From assembly GCA_945920185.1 (NCBI GenBank), contig CAMEJP010000022.1, positions 1 through 32,819 on the forward strand: a DNA stretch of 32,819 bases. Direction: 5' to 3'. This document shows, piece by piece, positions 7,412 to 18,177 of this stretch (the stretch's first letter is position 1; each line of letters starts with the position of its first letter). Position numbers and translations under genes: made by a program. This DNA is from an uncultured Eubacterium sp. GTDB lineage: Bacteria; Bacillota; Clostridia; Lachnospirales; Lachnospiraceae. The notes below the pieces were generated by a model. The model saw nothing but the letters and a program-made list of their open reading frames with translations. It did no database searches and had not been told where the DNA came from.

Positions 7412-8011
7412 ATGATTATAGATGAAATAATAGAACTGGAATGGAATCAGTTTGACAAAGTTAATAATGAAGGAGGACGCGCTGACTGTCAGGATGATTT
7501 TGCCACGTTTAACATAATGAGAAGAAGTCAGTTTATGGTCTTTACTGATGAACTCTTGGAAAGTTACAAAGATGATTTGATTACGGCAAATGAGACACAT
7601 CAGAATCTTATAGAACAGAAATATGCAAGAATGATGGCATCTACGGCACCGCAGCAGTATAGTGAGATAGAGCCGTATCTGCCCGTAAAATCTGATGAAC
7701 AGAGAGAGCATATTGAAAATATCATAAGCATTCAGATACCTATGATGGAGGAATTTGCACGAATGTACCCAAAGATGGCAGGAAATGCAAGAAGTATTCA
7801 TACATACGAGGACAGTGCATATAATACTTCGTATGAAACTTACCTGAGAGGAGAACTGTTGAGCTATTCGCTTAGATCGGTGCTGTTATATGAACAGATG
7901 ATACGTAAAATGAAAGAACAGGGAGAAAATATAGCCAAGCTGATTATGACCAATACGGCGTTGCTTTACGGCTATGACAGTCTTGAACACGCGGAGGCTA
8001 GCTTAGAATGA
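7412..8011 (+). CDS. DUF4125 family protein
   Basis: The protein has 199 residues. I recognise DUF4125 by an N-terminal block at about residues 9-42: EW-x2-F-x2-V-N, then GGRADCQDD, then an MRRSQF stretch. The invariant-looking GGRA-x-CQ motif, with one cysteine, could be catalytic or structural; function is unknown. The rest is helical and polar, so it is probably cytoplasmic. I chose ATG 7412, preceded by GAGGTAAT in a context (GGAAATGTGAGGTAATTATG) that resembles other start regions in the window. The last bases overlap the ATG of the DNA glycosylase gene (ATGA). Co-directional coupling with the DUF4037 gene and the TPR gene suggests one pathway. From memory these families recur together in other bacteria; that needs a neighbourhood search. 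Confidence 0.8.
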   Translation: MIIDEIIELEWNQFDKVNNEGGRADCQDDFATFNIMRRSQFMVFTDELLESYKDDLITANETHQNLIEQKYARMMASTAPQQYSEIEPYLPVKSDEQREHIENIISIQIPMMEEFARMYPKMAGNARSIHTYEDSAYNTSYETYLRGELLSYSLRSVLLYEQMIRKMKEQGENIAKLIMTNTALLYGYDSLEHAEASLE

Positions 8012-8895
8012 AGGTAGAAGCCAAAGATAACAATGTATATATACTTGAGGCAGAGGATTTTGTGGTTTCTCAGACATTAGAATGCGGACAATGTTTTCAT
8101 TTTAAAAAGCTTTCGGAAAATGATTACGTTTTAGTGCATCTTAATAAACTGCTTCACATAAAAGAAGAGGATGGCGTTATCATTCTGTTTGACACAAGTC
8201 CTGAAGAATACGAGGACATTTGGAAGAAGTATTTTGACCTTGACAATGATTACGGAAAAATAAAAGAGCATCTGCTTAATATGGACGATAAGTTAAAGAC
8301 GGCTATGGATGAAATGTATGGCGTAAGAATACTCAATCAGGATTTTTTTGAGACACTTATATCCTTCATTATTTCTCAAAATAAGCAGATACCCCATATA
8401 AAGCAGATAGTAGCAGTATTGTCTGAAAAGTACGGCAGATATATCGGAGAAATACAGGGAGAGCAATTTTTTTCCTTTCCTACACCAAAAGAGCTTGAAA
8501 AGGTAAGCCTTGACGAGCTTTACGCCTGCAAGACGGGATTTCGTGCACCATACATATATGATGCCGTTCACAAAGTATGTGACGGAGAAATTTCAGGAAC
8601 AGAGCTTATGGCTATGGATGATGTACAATGCCATGACAGTCTTGTAAGCATTAAGGGCGTGGGAGATAAAGTGGCAAACTGTGTAATGCTTTTTTCATTA
8701 GGCAAGCGCAGCTCATTTCCTGTGGATGTATGGATAAAGAGAATTGTAGAAAACATGTATTTTGAAAGAGAAGCCAAAAAAGAAGAAATAAGTGCCTTTG
8801 CCAAAGAACATTTCGGAGAGTATGGAGGATATGCACAGCAGTATCTTTTTTACTATGGCAGAGAAAATAAATTGGGAAAAATAACAAAACAATAG
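8008..8895 (+). CDS. OGG-like DNA glycosylase / AP lyase (8-oxoguanine type)
   Basis: The protein has 295 residues and the layout of OGG1/AlkA-type glycosylases. An N-terminal TBP-like domain carries LECGQCF (about 25-30). A helical domain follows with IISQNKQI (about 121-128). Then comes the helix-hairpin-helix GVGDKVANC, with the Schiff-base lysine K221, and PVDVWIKRI with the catalytic D240. Lys plus Asp points to a bifunctional glycosylase that removes 8-oxoguanine and nicks the backbone, acting on the chromosome. Its ATG overlaps the DUF4125 stop (ATGA), and GGAGG (7993-7997) lies ten bases upstream. I see no terminator right after it. Whether its place behind the cassette reflects a shared role or simple co-transcription is open. 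Confidence 0.92.
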   Translation: MKVEAKDNNVYILEAEDFVVSQTLECGQCFHFKKLSENDYVLVHLNKLLHIKEEDGVIILFDTSPEEYEDIWKKYFDLDNDYGKIKEHLLNMDDKLKTAMDEMYGVRILNQDFFETLISFIISQNKQIPHIKQIVAVLSEKYGRYIGEIQGEQFFSFPTPKELEKVSLDELYACKTGFRAPYIYDAVHKVCDGEISGTELMAMDDVQCHDSLVSIKGVGDKVANCVMLFSLGKRSSFPVDVWIKRIVENMYFEREAKKEEISAFAKEHFGEYGGYAQQYLFYYGRENKLGKITKQ

Positions 8896-8966
8896 AAAAT
8901 CAAAGAAAAACGAAGAAAAAGTTAGAGAAAGCGGCGAAATTTCAAAATTTAGCCTCAAAGAAAGGC

Positions 8967-8995
8967 TTGCAAGAAAGCAAAAAAGTGAATAATAT
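8967..8995 (+). promoter_or_regulatory. groESL promoter
   Basis: The -35 TTGCAA (8967-8972) and -10 TAATAT (8990-8995) have a 17-base spacer. The expected transcript start at about 9002 lies just before the CIRCE operator. Confidence 0.8.
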
Positions 8996-9006
8996 TAGTC
9001 TATGAT

Positions 9007-9033
9007 TTAGCACTCGAATTAAGTGAGTGCTAA
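9007..9033 (+). promoter_or_regulatory. CIRCE operator (HrcA binding site)
   Basis: A perfect inverted repeat TTAGCACTC-N9-GAGTGCTAA matches the known CIRCE consensus exactly. It lies at the transcript start of groESL, so HrcA should repress the operon until heat or misfolded protein titrates GroEL. No hrcA gene is in this window. Confidence 0.98.
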
Positions 9034-9058
9034 CAAGAAAAGAAGGAGGCAATTCGAT

Positions 9059-9343
9059 ATGAAATTAGTACCATTAGGAGACAGAGTAGTATTAAAGCAG
9101 TTAGTTGCAGAAGAGACAACAAAGTCAGGTATAGTTTTACCGGGTCAGGCAAAGGAAAAACCACAGCAGGCTGAAGTAGTGGCAGTAGGACCTGGCGGAG
9201 TGGTTGACGGCAAGGAAGTTACAATGCAGGTTAAAGTCGGCGATAAGGTTATATATTCAAAGTATTCAGGAACAGAAGTTAAGATTGACGATGAAGAGCT
9301 TATCGTAGTAAAGCAGAATGACATTTTGGCAATTATTGAATAA
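9059..9343 (+). CDS. groES: Co-chaperonin GroES
   Basis: The protein has 94 residues, the normal GroES length, and begins [14 protein letters not shown]. The mobile loop ([18 protein letters not shown]) and the [16 protein letters not shown] strand typical of the beta-barrel are present, and it ends in DILAIIE. It forms a heptameric lid on GroEL and acts in ATP-driven folding in the cytoplasm. ATG 9059 follows AAGGAGG (9043-9049) by nine bases; the frame extends upstream to 9023, but that part lies inside the CIRCE leader. groEL starts 18 bases after the stop, so the two form the standard heat-shock operon under CIRCE control. Nothing is unusual. Confidence 0.98.
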   Translation: MKLVPLGDRVVLKQLVAEETTKSGIVLPGQAKEKPQQAEVVAVGPGGVVDGKEVTMQVKVGDKVIYSKYSGTEVKIDDEELIVVKQNDILAIIE

Positions 9344-10981
<1,638 letters not shown>

Positions 10982-11035
10982 GCCCTCAAAGCTGAAAAGC
11001 AGCTTTAAAGACTTACAATATAAAATATATTACTT

Positions 11036-11066
11036 CAATGGGCTGTTTTTTGGCAGCCCATTGTTT
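11036..11066 (+). terminator. Terminator of groESL
   Basis: A perfect ten-pair stem (11036-11045 with 11054-11063) has a T-rich loop and is followed by TTTGCG, a weak T tract. A smaller hairpin (AAAGCTG/CAGCTTT, 10988-11006) lies just after the groEL stop and may help or mark a processed 3' end. Confidence 0.75.
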
Positions 11067-11086
11067 GCGTGAAAGTCAGAGAGAGT

Positions 11087-11104
11087 AGTGTAAAAAATTA
11101 CACT
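11087..11104 (+). promoter_or_regulatory. Perfect palindrome before the MATE gene, candidate operator
   Basis: AGTGTAA-AAAA-TTACACT is an 18-base perfect inverted repeat 24 bases before the MATE start codon. It could be the binding site of a dimeric repressor of the transporter, or a small hairpin in the leader. No regulator gene lies next to it. Confidence 0.45.
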
Positions 11105-11127
11105 GATGCTCCGGAATGGAGATTTTT

Positions 11128-12477
11128 ATGAAATCTTATGAGATAGATATGTGTAACGGTTCACTGTGGAAAAAGATGATGTCCTTCAGCGTGCCGCTTA
11201 TGTTTTCAAATATTCTTCAGGTAATATTCAATATGTCGGATGTTGCCGTAGTGGGACGTTTTGCAGGAGCAAGTGCGCTCGGTGCGGTGGGTTCTACCAC
11301 CATCCTGATAACGCTTTTTACAGGAATACTTATAGGCATGTCAGGTGGAGTCAATGCCATAGTGGCACTTTATCTTGGGGCTAAGAATGAAAAAGCTGTA
11401 AAGCAGTCGGTGCATACGGGAATATTTGTATGTCTTTTCTTCGGACTGCTAATCACTATTCTTGGTATTACTTTTGCCAGGCCTATATTAAAACTGATGG
11501 ACACAAAGGAAATATTATTATCCCAGGCGGTACAATATTTTCAGATTTATCTGATAGGAATACCGTTTTTGGCGTTGTACAATTTTGGAAATGCAGTACT
11601 CAGTGCAGCCGGAGATACAAAAAGACCGTTGTATTATTTGTCCTTTGCTGGTATTATAAATATAGTGCTTAATCTGGTGTTTGTAATAGTATTAAGGCTT
11701 GATGTCATAGGCGTTGGTCTTGCAAGCGTCATAGCACAGATAATATCGGCAATGCTCATAATTGTAAGGCTTTTCAGAACGGATGCCGCATTTGGCGTAC
11801 GCATAAAGGAACTAAAGATATCTAGGGTCAGGATGGTTCAGATATTAAAGATTGGTGTTCCATCGGCGTTGCAGAACTCTATTTTTGCAGTGGCAAACAT
11901 ATTTGTTCAACGCAGTGTCAATTCATTTGACCATATTGTGGTAGAGGGCAATTCCGCCGCGGCAAATGCGGATGCGCTTATATATGATATGATGGCGGCT
12001 GTATATATGGCAGGAACCAGTTTCATAGCACAGAACAGAGGCGCAGGCAAAAAGAACAGAATTTTGAAAAGTTATATAATATGTGTTATCTACTCGTTTG
12101 GAGTAGGACTTATTCTGGGAGTCGGATTATACATATTCAGATATCAGTTCTTATCGCTGTTTACTACGGAAAGTGAAGTGGTGGATACCGGTATAAAAAG
12201 ACTTGGCATAATGGCATTCTCATATTGCATCTCGGCTTTTATGGACGGAAGCATTGCTGCGCTTCGGGGTCTTGGAAGAAGCATAGGTCCTACTGTTGTT
12301 GTCATATTGGGTTCATGTGTTTTCAGTATTGTATGGATATGTACGGTGTTTGCACATTTCAGAACGATTGAATCACTTTACCTTTTGTATTCTGTTTCAT
12401 GGACGATTACGGGTATTGCCGAGAGTCTTTATTTTATATGCGTATACCGCAGGCTGAAATGTATGCCGGGAGATTAA
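11128..12477 (+). CDS. MATE family multidrug/sodium antiporter
   Basis: The protein has 449 residues and about twelve hydrophobic segments in two similar halves, as in MATE transporters. The N-terminal half has the usual MSDVAVVGRFAGASALGAVG block and MSGGVNAIVALYLGA; the second half begins at about residue 230 (VQILKIGVPSALQNSIFAVAN). It sits in the cytoplasmic membrane and probably exports drugs or metabolites against Na+ or H+. The substrate cannot be predicted. I chose ATG 11128 with GGAG (11118-11121) six bases upstream. A perfect palindrome lies in its leader. HD and Nudix genes follow on the same strand without a clear terminator, so one operon is possible. Confidence 0.93.
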   Translation: MKSYEIDMCNGSLWKKMMSFSVPLMFSNILQVIFNMSDVAVVGRFAGASALGAVGSTTILITLFTGILIGMSGGVNAIVALYLGAKNEKAVKQSVHTGIFVCLFFGLLITILGITFARPILKLMDTKEILLSQAVQYFQIYLIGIPFLALYNFGNAVLSAAGDTKRPLYYLSFAGIINIVLNLVFVIVLRLDVIGVGLASVIAQIISAMLIIVRLFRTDAAFGVRIKELKISRVRMVQILKIGVPSALQNSIFAVANIFVQRSVNSFDHIVVEGNSAAANADALIYDMMAAVYMAGTSFIAQNRGAGKKNRILKSYIICVIYSFGVGLILGVGLYIFRYQFLSLFTTESEVVDTGIKRLGIMAFSYCISAFMDGSIAALRGLGRSIGPTVVVILGSCVFSIVWICTVFAHFRTIESLYLLYSVSWTITGIAESLYFICVYRRLKCMPGD

Positions 12478-12545
12478 ACAATGATTATTGTGGGTAATCT
12501 GATATTTATAAAACGTCACTGATGACACTTTGGAACGGAGAAAAT

Positions 12546-13139
12546 ATGGAACTTACAATTACAAGAAATGAAGCATTGGAACTTTTGAAAAAGTATAATA
12601 AAGAGCCTTTCCACATTTTGCATGCTCTTACCGTGGAAGGAGTTATGAGATATTTTGCAAAAGAAACAGGAAATGAAGCGGACGAGGAGTATTGGGGAAC
12701 CACAGGACTTCTTCATGATATTGATTTTGAATTATACCCTGAGGAGCATTGTGTAAAAGCACCGGAGCTTTTGAGAGAAGCAGGTGTATCTGAAGATATG
12801 ATATATTCTATATGCAGCCATGGATATGAACTTTGCTGTGACGTAGAACCGAAACATCTTATGGAAAAAATATTGTTTGCCTGCGATGAACTTACGGGAC
12901 TTATAGGCGCTGCGGCAAGAATGCGTCCTTCAAAGAGCGTTATGGATATGGAACTTTCAAGTTTAAAGAAAAAGTACAAGGACAAGAAATTCGCGGCAGG
13001 ATGTTCACGTGATGTTATAGCTAAGGGAGCACAAAGGCTTGGTTGGGAATTGGATACGCTGCTTGAAAAGACCATTATGGCTATGCGTTCCTGTGAGGAA
13101 AGCGTAAACAGGGAAATGCAGCAGTATGGTCAGAATTGA
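12546..13139 (+). CDS. HD domain-containing hydrolase
   Basis: The protein has 197 residues. HD-type metal ligands are visible: H23/H26 in FHILHA, the HD doublet H57-D58 in GLLHDIDFE, and D114 in CDELTGLIG. The C-terminal part, with KKYKDKKFAAGCSRDVI, is typical of small stand-alone HD proteins found in Clostridia. These are metal-dependent phosphohydrolases, often acting on nucleotides; the substrate here is not known. I chose ATG 12546 because CGGAG (12536-12540) lies five bases upstream; the frame extends to 12522 without such a site. It lies between a MATE transporter and a Nudix hydrolase, with gaps of 68 and 26 bases, and may form a small nucleotide-sanitation unit with the latter. It has no membrane segment. 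Confidence 0.85.
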   Translation: MELTITRNEALELLKKYNKEPFHILHALTVEGVMRYFAKETGNEADEEYWGTTGLLHDIDFELYPEEHCVKAPELLREAGVSEDMIYSICSHGYELCCDVEPKHLMEKILFACDELTGLIGAAARMRPSKSVMDMELSSLKKKYKDKKFAAGCSRDVIAKGAQRLGWELDTLLEKTIMAMRSCEESVNREMQQYGQN

Positions 13140-13165
13140 TTTTGTGACATAGAACGGAGAAGTGT

Positions 13166-13726
13166 ATGGAATACAAAGGTATCACGAAAAAGGAACAGGG
13201 AAAATTTATCACAAGGTATGATGTGGAATATCAGACTGTCGATGACAAGACAAAAATATATGAGATGATTAGCAGAAACCCCAATATAAGTACGCTTGAT
13301 GAGCTTCACGGGAAAGAGGCGGATGCAGTTGTCATAATAGTTACCGATGAAAATAATGAAAGGCTTCTTGTTGACAAGGAATTTCGTCTTGCTGTCGGCG
13401 ATTGGGTATACAATTTCCCGGCGGGGCTGATTGACGAGGGAGAAACTCCGGTTGAAAGCGCCATAAGAGAACTTCGGGAGGAGACAGGACTTGAACTTTT
13501 TGAGGTTGATACGGTGCTGGGAACAAGTTACAGCGCAGTAGGTTTCAGCAACGAAACAAATATGTGTGTGGTAGGAAAGGCAAGAGGTACATTTGCACCA
13601 AGTACATCTACCGTTGAGGAGATAATTCCCGGATGGTACACAAAGGAAGAATTAAGAGAACTTCTTAAAACCGAAAAATTTGCTGCAAGGAGTCAGGCGT
13701 ACTGCTATATGTGGAGCAAGTCGTAA
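13166..13726 (+). CDS. Nudix hydrolase (ADP-ribose pyrophosphatase-like)
   Basis: The protein has 186 residues. A complete Nudix box is seen: G87, E93, then R101-E102-L103-x-E105-E106-x-G108, with the Glu residues that bind Mg2+. An upstream WVYNFPAGLID strand and a downstream VGFSNETN loop resemble the ADP-ribose pyrophosphatase group, which cleaves ADP-ribose to AMP and ribose 5-phosphate. The substrate call is inference from that resemblance. ATG 13166 follows AACGGAGAAGTGT, giving a normal spacing from the GGAG. It is the last of three co-directional genes; I see no convincing terminator after it before the next promoter. Confidence 0.9.
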   Translation: MEYKGITKKEQGKFITRYDVEYQTVDDKTKIYEMISRNPNISTLDELHGKEADAVVIIVTDENNERLLVDKEFRLAVGDWVYNFPAGLIDEGETPVESAIRELREETGLELFEVDTVLGTSYSAVGFSNETNMCVVGKARGTFAPSTSTVEEIIPGWYTKEELRELLKTEKFAARSQAYCYMWSKS

Positions 13727-13807
13727 ATTTGTTTCAGGACTGAAGGCAGGCTGTGCAATACAATAAAACGGCAGACAAAATTTAACAAAAACAAAGCTGT
13801 GTATTGT

Positions 13808-13836
13808 TTGCATATTTTCAAATTTTGTGATACAAT
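13808..13836 (+). promoter_or_regulatory. Promoter for the small membrane protein gene
   Basis: The -35 TTGCAT (13808-13813) and -10 TACAAT (13831-13836) have a 17-base spacer, and the gene starts 35 bases downstream. Confidence 0.7.
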
Positions 13837-13870
13837 TATTCAAGTATTTTTGAAAAGGAGAACCTTAGTC

Positions 13871-14368
13871 ATGAATGAACTAATTGAACAGATTATTGTG
13901 AGAAAATCACCCAAAAGCGAAGTGCCGATAAAGGCGGGAATGGTACTGCTTTGTGTGATTTTCTTTTTATTGTTTTTTATAACTGCAAGTTCGTTTATGC
14001 TGATTGTGATGGCACTTGTGGTAGTGGGGGCCGTATTCGTTTTCAGAAGTTTTAATCTTGAATATGAGTATTCATGGTTTAACAATGAACTGCAGATAGA
14101 CAAGATAATATCGAAGTCCAGCAGAAGAAAAGGCCCTACATTTGATTTTAGCAGAATGGAGGTTATGGCACCTCTCGGAAGTTCAGAACTTCTTCGTATG
14201 GAGAATGGCAATTACAGGAAAATGAATTACACCTCAAACGACCCCGAAGCACTGGTGTATTCTGCATATGTATTCTGCAACGGTGAACTTGTCAACCTCC
14301 TGTTTGAACCAAACAGTGAGATGGTAAACTCTATAAGAACGCTTAACTCACGAAAAGTATTTGACTAA
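13871..14368 (+). CDS. Two-helix membrane protein, DUF6106-like
   Basis: The protein has 165 residues. Two adjacent hydrophobic helices (about residues 21-38 and 40-57) form a hairpin in the membrane. A soluble beta-rich part follows (about 62-165), with YEYSWFNNELQIDKIISKSSRRK and a MEVMAPLGSS stretch, and probably lies in the cytoplasm. I recall this pattern from a Lachnospiraceae family listed as DUF6106; its function is unknown and the name is tentative. I chose ATG 13871, with AAAAGGAG ten bases upstream; the frame runs up to 13799 but the promoter overlaps that part. It is a single gene with its own promoter; guaB follows under a separate promoter. Confidence 0.72.
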   Translation: MNELIEQIIVRKSPKSEVPIKAGMVLLCVIFFLLFFITASSFMLIVMALVVVGAVFVFRSFNLEYEYSWFNNELQIDKIISKSSRRKGPTFDFSRMEVMAPLGSSELLRMENGNYRKMNYTSNDPEALVYSAYVFCNGELVNLLFEPNSEMVNSIRTLNSRKVFD

Positions 14369-14378
14369 AAAATATATG

Positions 14379-15905
<1,527 letters not shown>

Positions 15906-15913
15906 TATAAAAA

Positions 15914-15952
15914 GAGAGAATGACTGTCGCCCGTCATTCTCTCAAATTTTTT
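15914..15952 (+). terminator. Bidirectional terminator between guaB and the HNH gene
   Basis: A perfect 11-pair stem (15914-15924 with 15933-15943) is followed by AAATTTTTT on the plus strand. On the minus strand it is followed by TTTTTATATT. It can therefore end both convergent genes. Confidence 0.92.
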
Positions 15953-15972
15953 CATGTATGGAGGCAATGGAG

Positions 15973-16902
15973 TTACTTTCCGTTCGCCTCCTTTTTCAAA
16001 TTTTTTTCTAGATTTGTAAATACAAAATTATATTCCGAATACTCGTGATACATATCCTTTGTTACTTTTTCGCCCGCATCAGTATTTTCAAGGACAAGAT
16101 TATTTACAAACATCGAATGTCTGATTGTGTAGTCACACTTGAAATCAGTGTTGGCTGAATACATCTGAGATTTATTATCATAATAATCAATTCGATAATG
16201 GATATCAAAATTATCAATGTATCCGCATTCTAAAAAATATGATGACAAATAAGTATTAAGTAAAACACATTTATCAAGTAGAATATTTGAATCTGCTTTC
16301 AGTGACATATTGAAGTTACGTATAATAACGTGAACTTCGTTGTTAAAAGGGTAAGTTTTGCTGGTAAAAGAAATATTCTCTAATTCAAACAATTCCTCTA
16401 TAAAGTCAATAACGGCATTGTTTGAAACTTTACAAAGACGGACCAAAATAGAGCCGACAAAACGCTTTTTGTTTTGTATCCCTTTCAATTTTGTGAAGAA
16501 AGCTATTCCGGATGCTGAATCAAAAAAATCAACGATTCCTTCATCGTTCCCATTGGATTTATGGGTCTTGCTCTTTGCACGAATTTCATAATGGTTTTGT
16601 ACTTTAATAATCTCAAATGCAATATTATTTGCATTAAAGCAAGGAAATTTATTTGCCTTTTCATCGTTCGTTAGCATATGACAGCAGACAAGATTATAAT
16701 CGGCTGTACTACCGCCCTTGCTTTGTGGCAGAATGTGATCAACATTCCATCCGAATTCGCTGTTGCGATCGTTGTATGCACCTTTCGCAATAATTCGGCC
16801 GGCAAAGTCTTTTACCTTTATTTCTTTACCGAAAGACTTATTCCAAAGACGCATTGCTGTTTCTTTGTTTAAGTACATAAGTTGTTTATTGTTCTTTCCC
16901 AT
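15973..16902 (-). CDS. HNH endonuclease family protein
   Basis: The protein has 309 residues. The HNH motif is N-terminal: NVDHILPQSKGG (D55-H56), then N70 in YNLVCCH and N79 in the TNDEKANKFP block. This is the beta-beta-alpha-metal nuclease core that cuts DNA. The remaining about 220 residues resemble nothing I know; they are rich in Asn, Lys, Ile and Phe and may recognise the target or a partner. No RuvC motif is seen, so it is not IscB or Cas9. ATG 16902 has only weak GAG-type pairing upstream. A strong AGGGAGG lies 24 bases upstream, six bases before an in-frame ATT (16920). The gene is more AT-rich than its neighbours and has a long structured leader, which suggests a transferred selfish or defence element. 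Confidence 0.82.
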   Translation of the reverse strand: MGKNNKQLMYLNKETAMRLWNKSFGKEIKVKDFAGRIIAKGAYNDRNSEFGWNVDHILPQSKGGSTADYNLVCCHMLTNDEKANKFPCFNANNIAFEIIKVQNHYEIRAKSKTHKSNGNDEGIVDFFDSASGIAFFTKLKGIQNKKRFVGSILVRLCKVSNNAVIDFIEELFELENISFTSKTYPFNNEVHVIIRNFNMSLKADSNILLDKCVLLNTYLSSYFLECGYIDNFDIHYRIDYYDNKSQMYSANTDFKCDYTIRHSMFVNNLVLENTDAGEKVTKDMYHEYSEYNFVFTNLEKNLKKEANGK

Positions 16903-17085
16903 GTTCTCTTGGAAAGAAATTCGTTGCCTCCCTATAATGAATTCAATTCCATAAAAGCATGTAACTGACCATAGGGCGACCTATTGCTATAAGCCTCAAA
17001 GGGCAATCCTCATAATAGCATTACAGAAGATTAGCCAGTTAATTTTCAATATTACACATTGAAAAGGTTCAGTTTTATGAAATAC
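16903..17085 (-). ncRNA. Structured 5' leader of the HNH gene
   Basis: From the predicted minus-strand start near 17085 to the gene there are about 180 non-coding bases. A perfect eight-pair hairpin spans 17043-17065. Then TAACTG/CAGTTA (16962-16967 with 17036-17041) closes a 68-base domain. That domain contains a five-pair hairpin (16971-16984) and two mutually exclusive pairings: 16983-16987 with 17003-17007, or 16985-16990 with 17015-17020. I do not match it to a known riboswitch. It could be a regulatory leader or part of a mobile element. Confidence 0.45.
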
Positions 17086-17091
17086 GAATAT

Positions 17092-17120
17092 ATTATACAT
17101 AAAAAATATTGGATAGTCAA
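17092..17120 (-). promoter_or_regulatory. Promoter for the HNH gene
   Basis: On the minus strand, -35 TTGACT (17115-17120) and -10 TATAAT (17092-17097) have a 17-base spacer. It lies 190 bases before the gene, which implies a long leader. Confidence 0.82.
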
Positions 17121-17266
17121 TCTATGTAATAATAACATCCAGTATAACAGGCTTTACTGCGGGCATTGATTTAAAAGCCGGAAAAAAAATCAAAATGTAG
17201 TGGAAAAAACAAGCAAAATATGTTAAAATTATACCAAAACATATATGTAGAAGGGACGGGATTTGT

Positions 17267-18151
17267 TTGTTTAGTAAAATATATGGAAAGTTTCTTGTTG
17301 ACAGCAAGTACATAACAGAGGAGCAGCTTGCAAGTGTCAATGAAAAGGTATCGTCTGTGCGCGTTAAGCTGGGACTGATAGCTGTGGCAGAGGATATGAT
17401 GACGGAAGCTCAGGCAAACAATGTCAACAGAATTCAGGCAATGCAGGACAAGCGTTTCGGAGATATTGCCGTGGAGAAGGGATATCTGACGGAAGAGCAG
17501 GTAGGTCAGCTTTTGGCAAAACAGGGCAACAGTTATATGCAGTTTATACAGACGCTTGTTGATATGGGCATTATGACTCTTGAAGATGTCAATAATCATC
17601 TCAATGAGTTCAAGGAAAAGAAAGGCTATACAGATCTTGATATGGATTTGTTAAAGTCAGGAGATGTGAACAATGAGATCCTTGTACTGGCTAATTCCGG
17701 CAATGACTATGTAAGCAGGCATCTCGGTCTGGCAGCAAGAAATGTTATAAGATTTATATCATCAGATGCAGTTATAACAGGTGTAAAAAAGGTTGACAGT
17801 ATAGAGGCAGAACATTTCGGATACCAGACAATGGAAGGCAATTTTAAAGCTATGCTTGGTTTTGGCTTTGATGACAGTGCCATAGCTTTAGTGGCTAACA
17901 GATTTGCAGACGAGAATTACACGGCGGCAGATGAGGATTCTTATGATGCGGTATGTGAATTTACAAATTGTATCAATGGATTATTTGCTTCTGAACTCAG
18001 CGAAAATGACGTTGATATAGATATGCTTCCGCCTATGTATAAGGATGGTGCAAAGGTGACTGCGGATAATATGTATGTTATGGAAATGTGCATTGAAGGC
18101 ATTAAGGTTAATGCAGTATCCGTTGTTGATTCAGAAATAAGTATTGCTTAG
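17267..18151 (+). CDS. CheX-like chemotaxis phosphatase with N-terminal GspE-N-like repeats
   Basis: The protein has 294 residues. The C-terminal part (about 150-294) looks like the CheC/CheX/FliY phosphatase fold: D227-x3-E231-x2-N234, with prolines at 255-256, matches the catalytic pattern that dephosphorylates CheY. The N-terminal part has two short repeats: YGKFLVDSKYITEEQL (about 6-21) and FGDIAVEKGYLTEEQVGQLL (64-83). They resemble the N-terminal domain of type II secretion ATPases, a small docking module. The start is TTG 17267; AAGGGACGGG (17251-17260) lies just upstream. A CheY-like gene follows after 26 bases, its probable substrate. The protein is cytoplasmic. The CheX call rests on this short motif and the neighbour, so it is moderate to good. 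Confidence 0.78.
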   Translation: MFSKIYGKFLVDSKYITEEQLASVNEKVSSVRVKLGLIAVAEDMMTEAQANNVNRIQAMQDKRFGDIAVEKGYLTEEQVGQLLAKQGNSYMQFIQTLVDMGIMTLEDVNNHLNEFKEKKGYTDLDMDLLKSGDVNNEILVLANSGNDYVSRHLGLAARNVIRFISSDAVITGVKKVDSIEAEHFGYQTMEGNFKAMLGFGFDDSAIALVANRFADENYTAADEDSYDAVCEFTNCINGLFASELSENDVDIDMLPPMYKDGAKVTADNMYVMEMCIEGIKVNAVSVVDSEISIA

Positions 18152-18177
18152 TGGCAGTCGGAAGGATGGTTTTGTAA

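Noticed and set aside
15956-16933. GGAGGCAA in inverted orientation on both sides of the HNH gene, as terminal inverted repeats of a mobile element.
   Set aside because: GGAGGCAA also occurs as an ordinary ribosome binding site before groES and leuS; the match does not extend beyond about ten bases.
15973-17085. The HNH gene and structured leader as an IscB/omega-RNA (HEARO) system.
   Set aside because: The protein has no RuvC motifs, bridge helix or PLMP domain and its HNH is at the N-terminus.
17161-17260. A sigma-28 flagellar promoter before the CheX-like gene (GCCGGAAA near 17177).
   Set aside because: No TAAA box at the required distance; the sigma-A boxes there are also weak, so I call no promoter.
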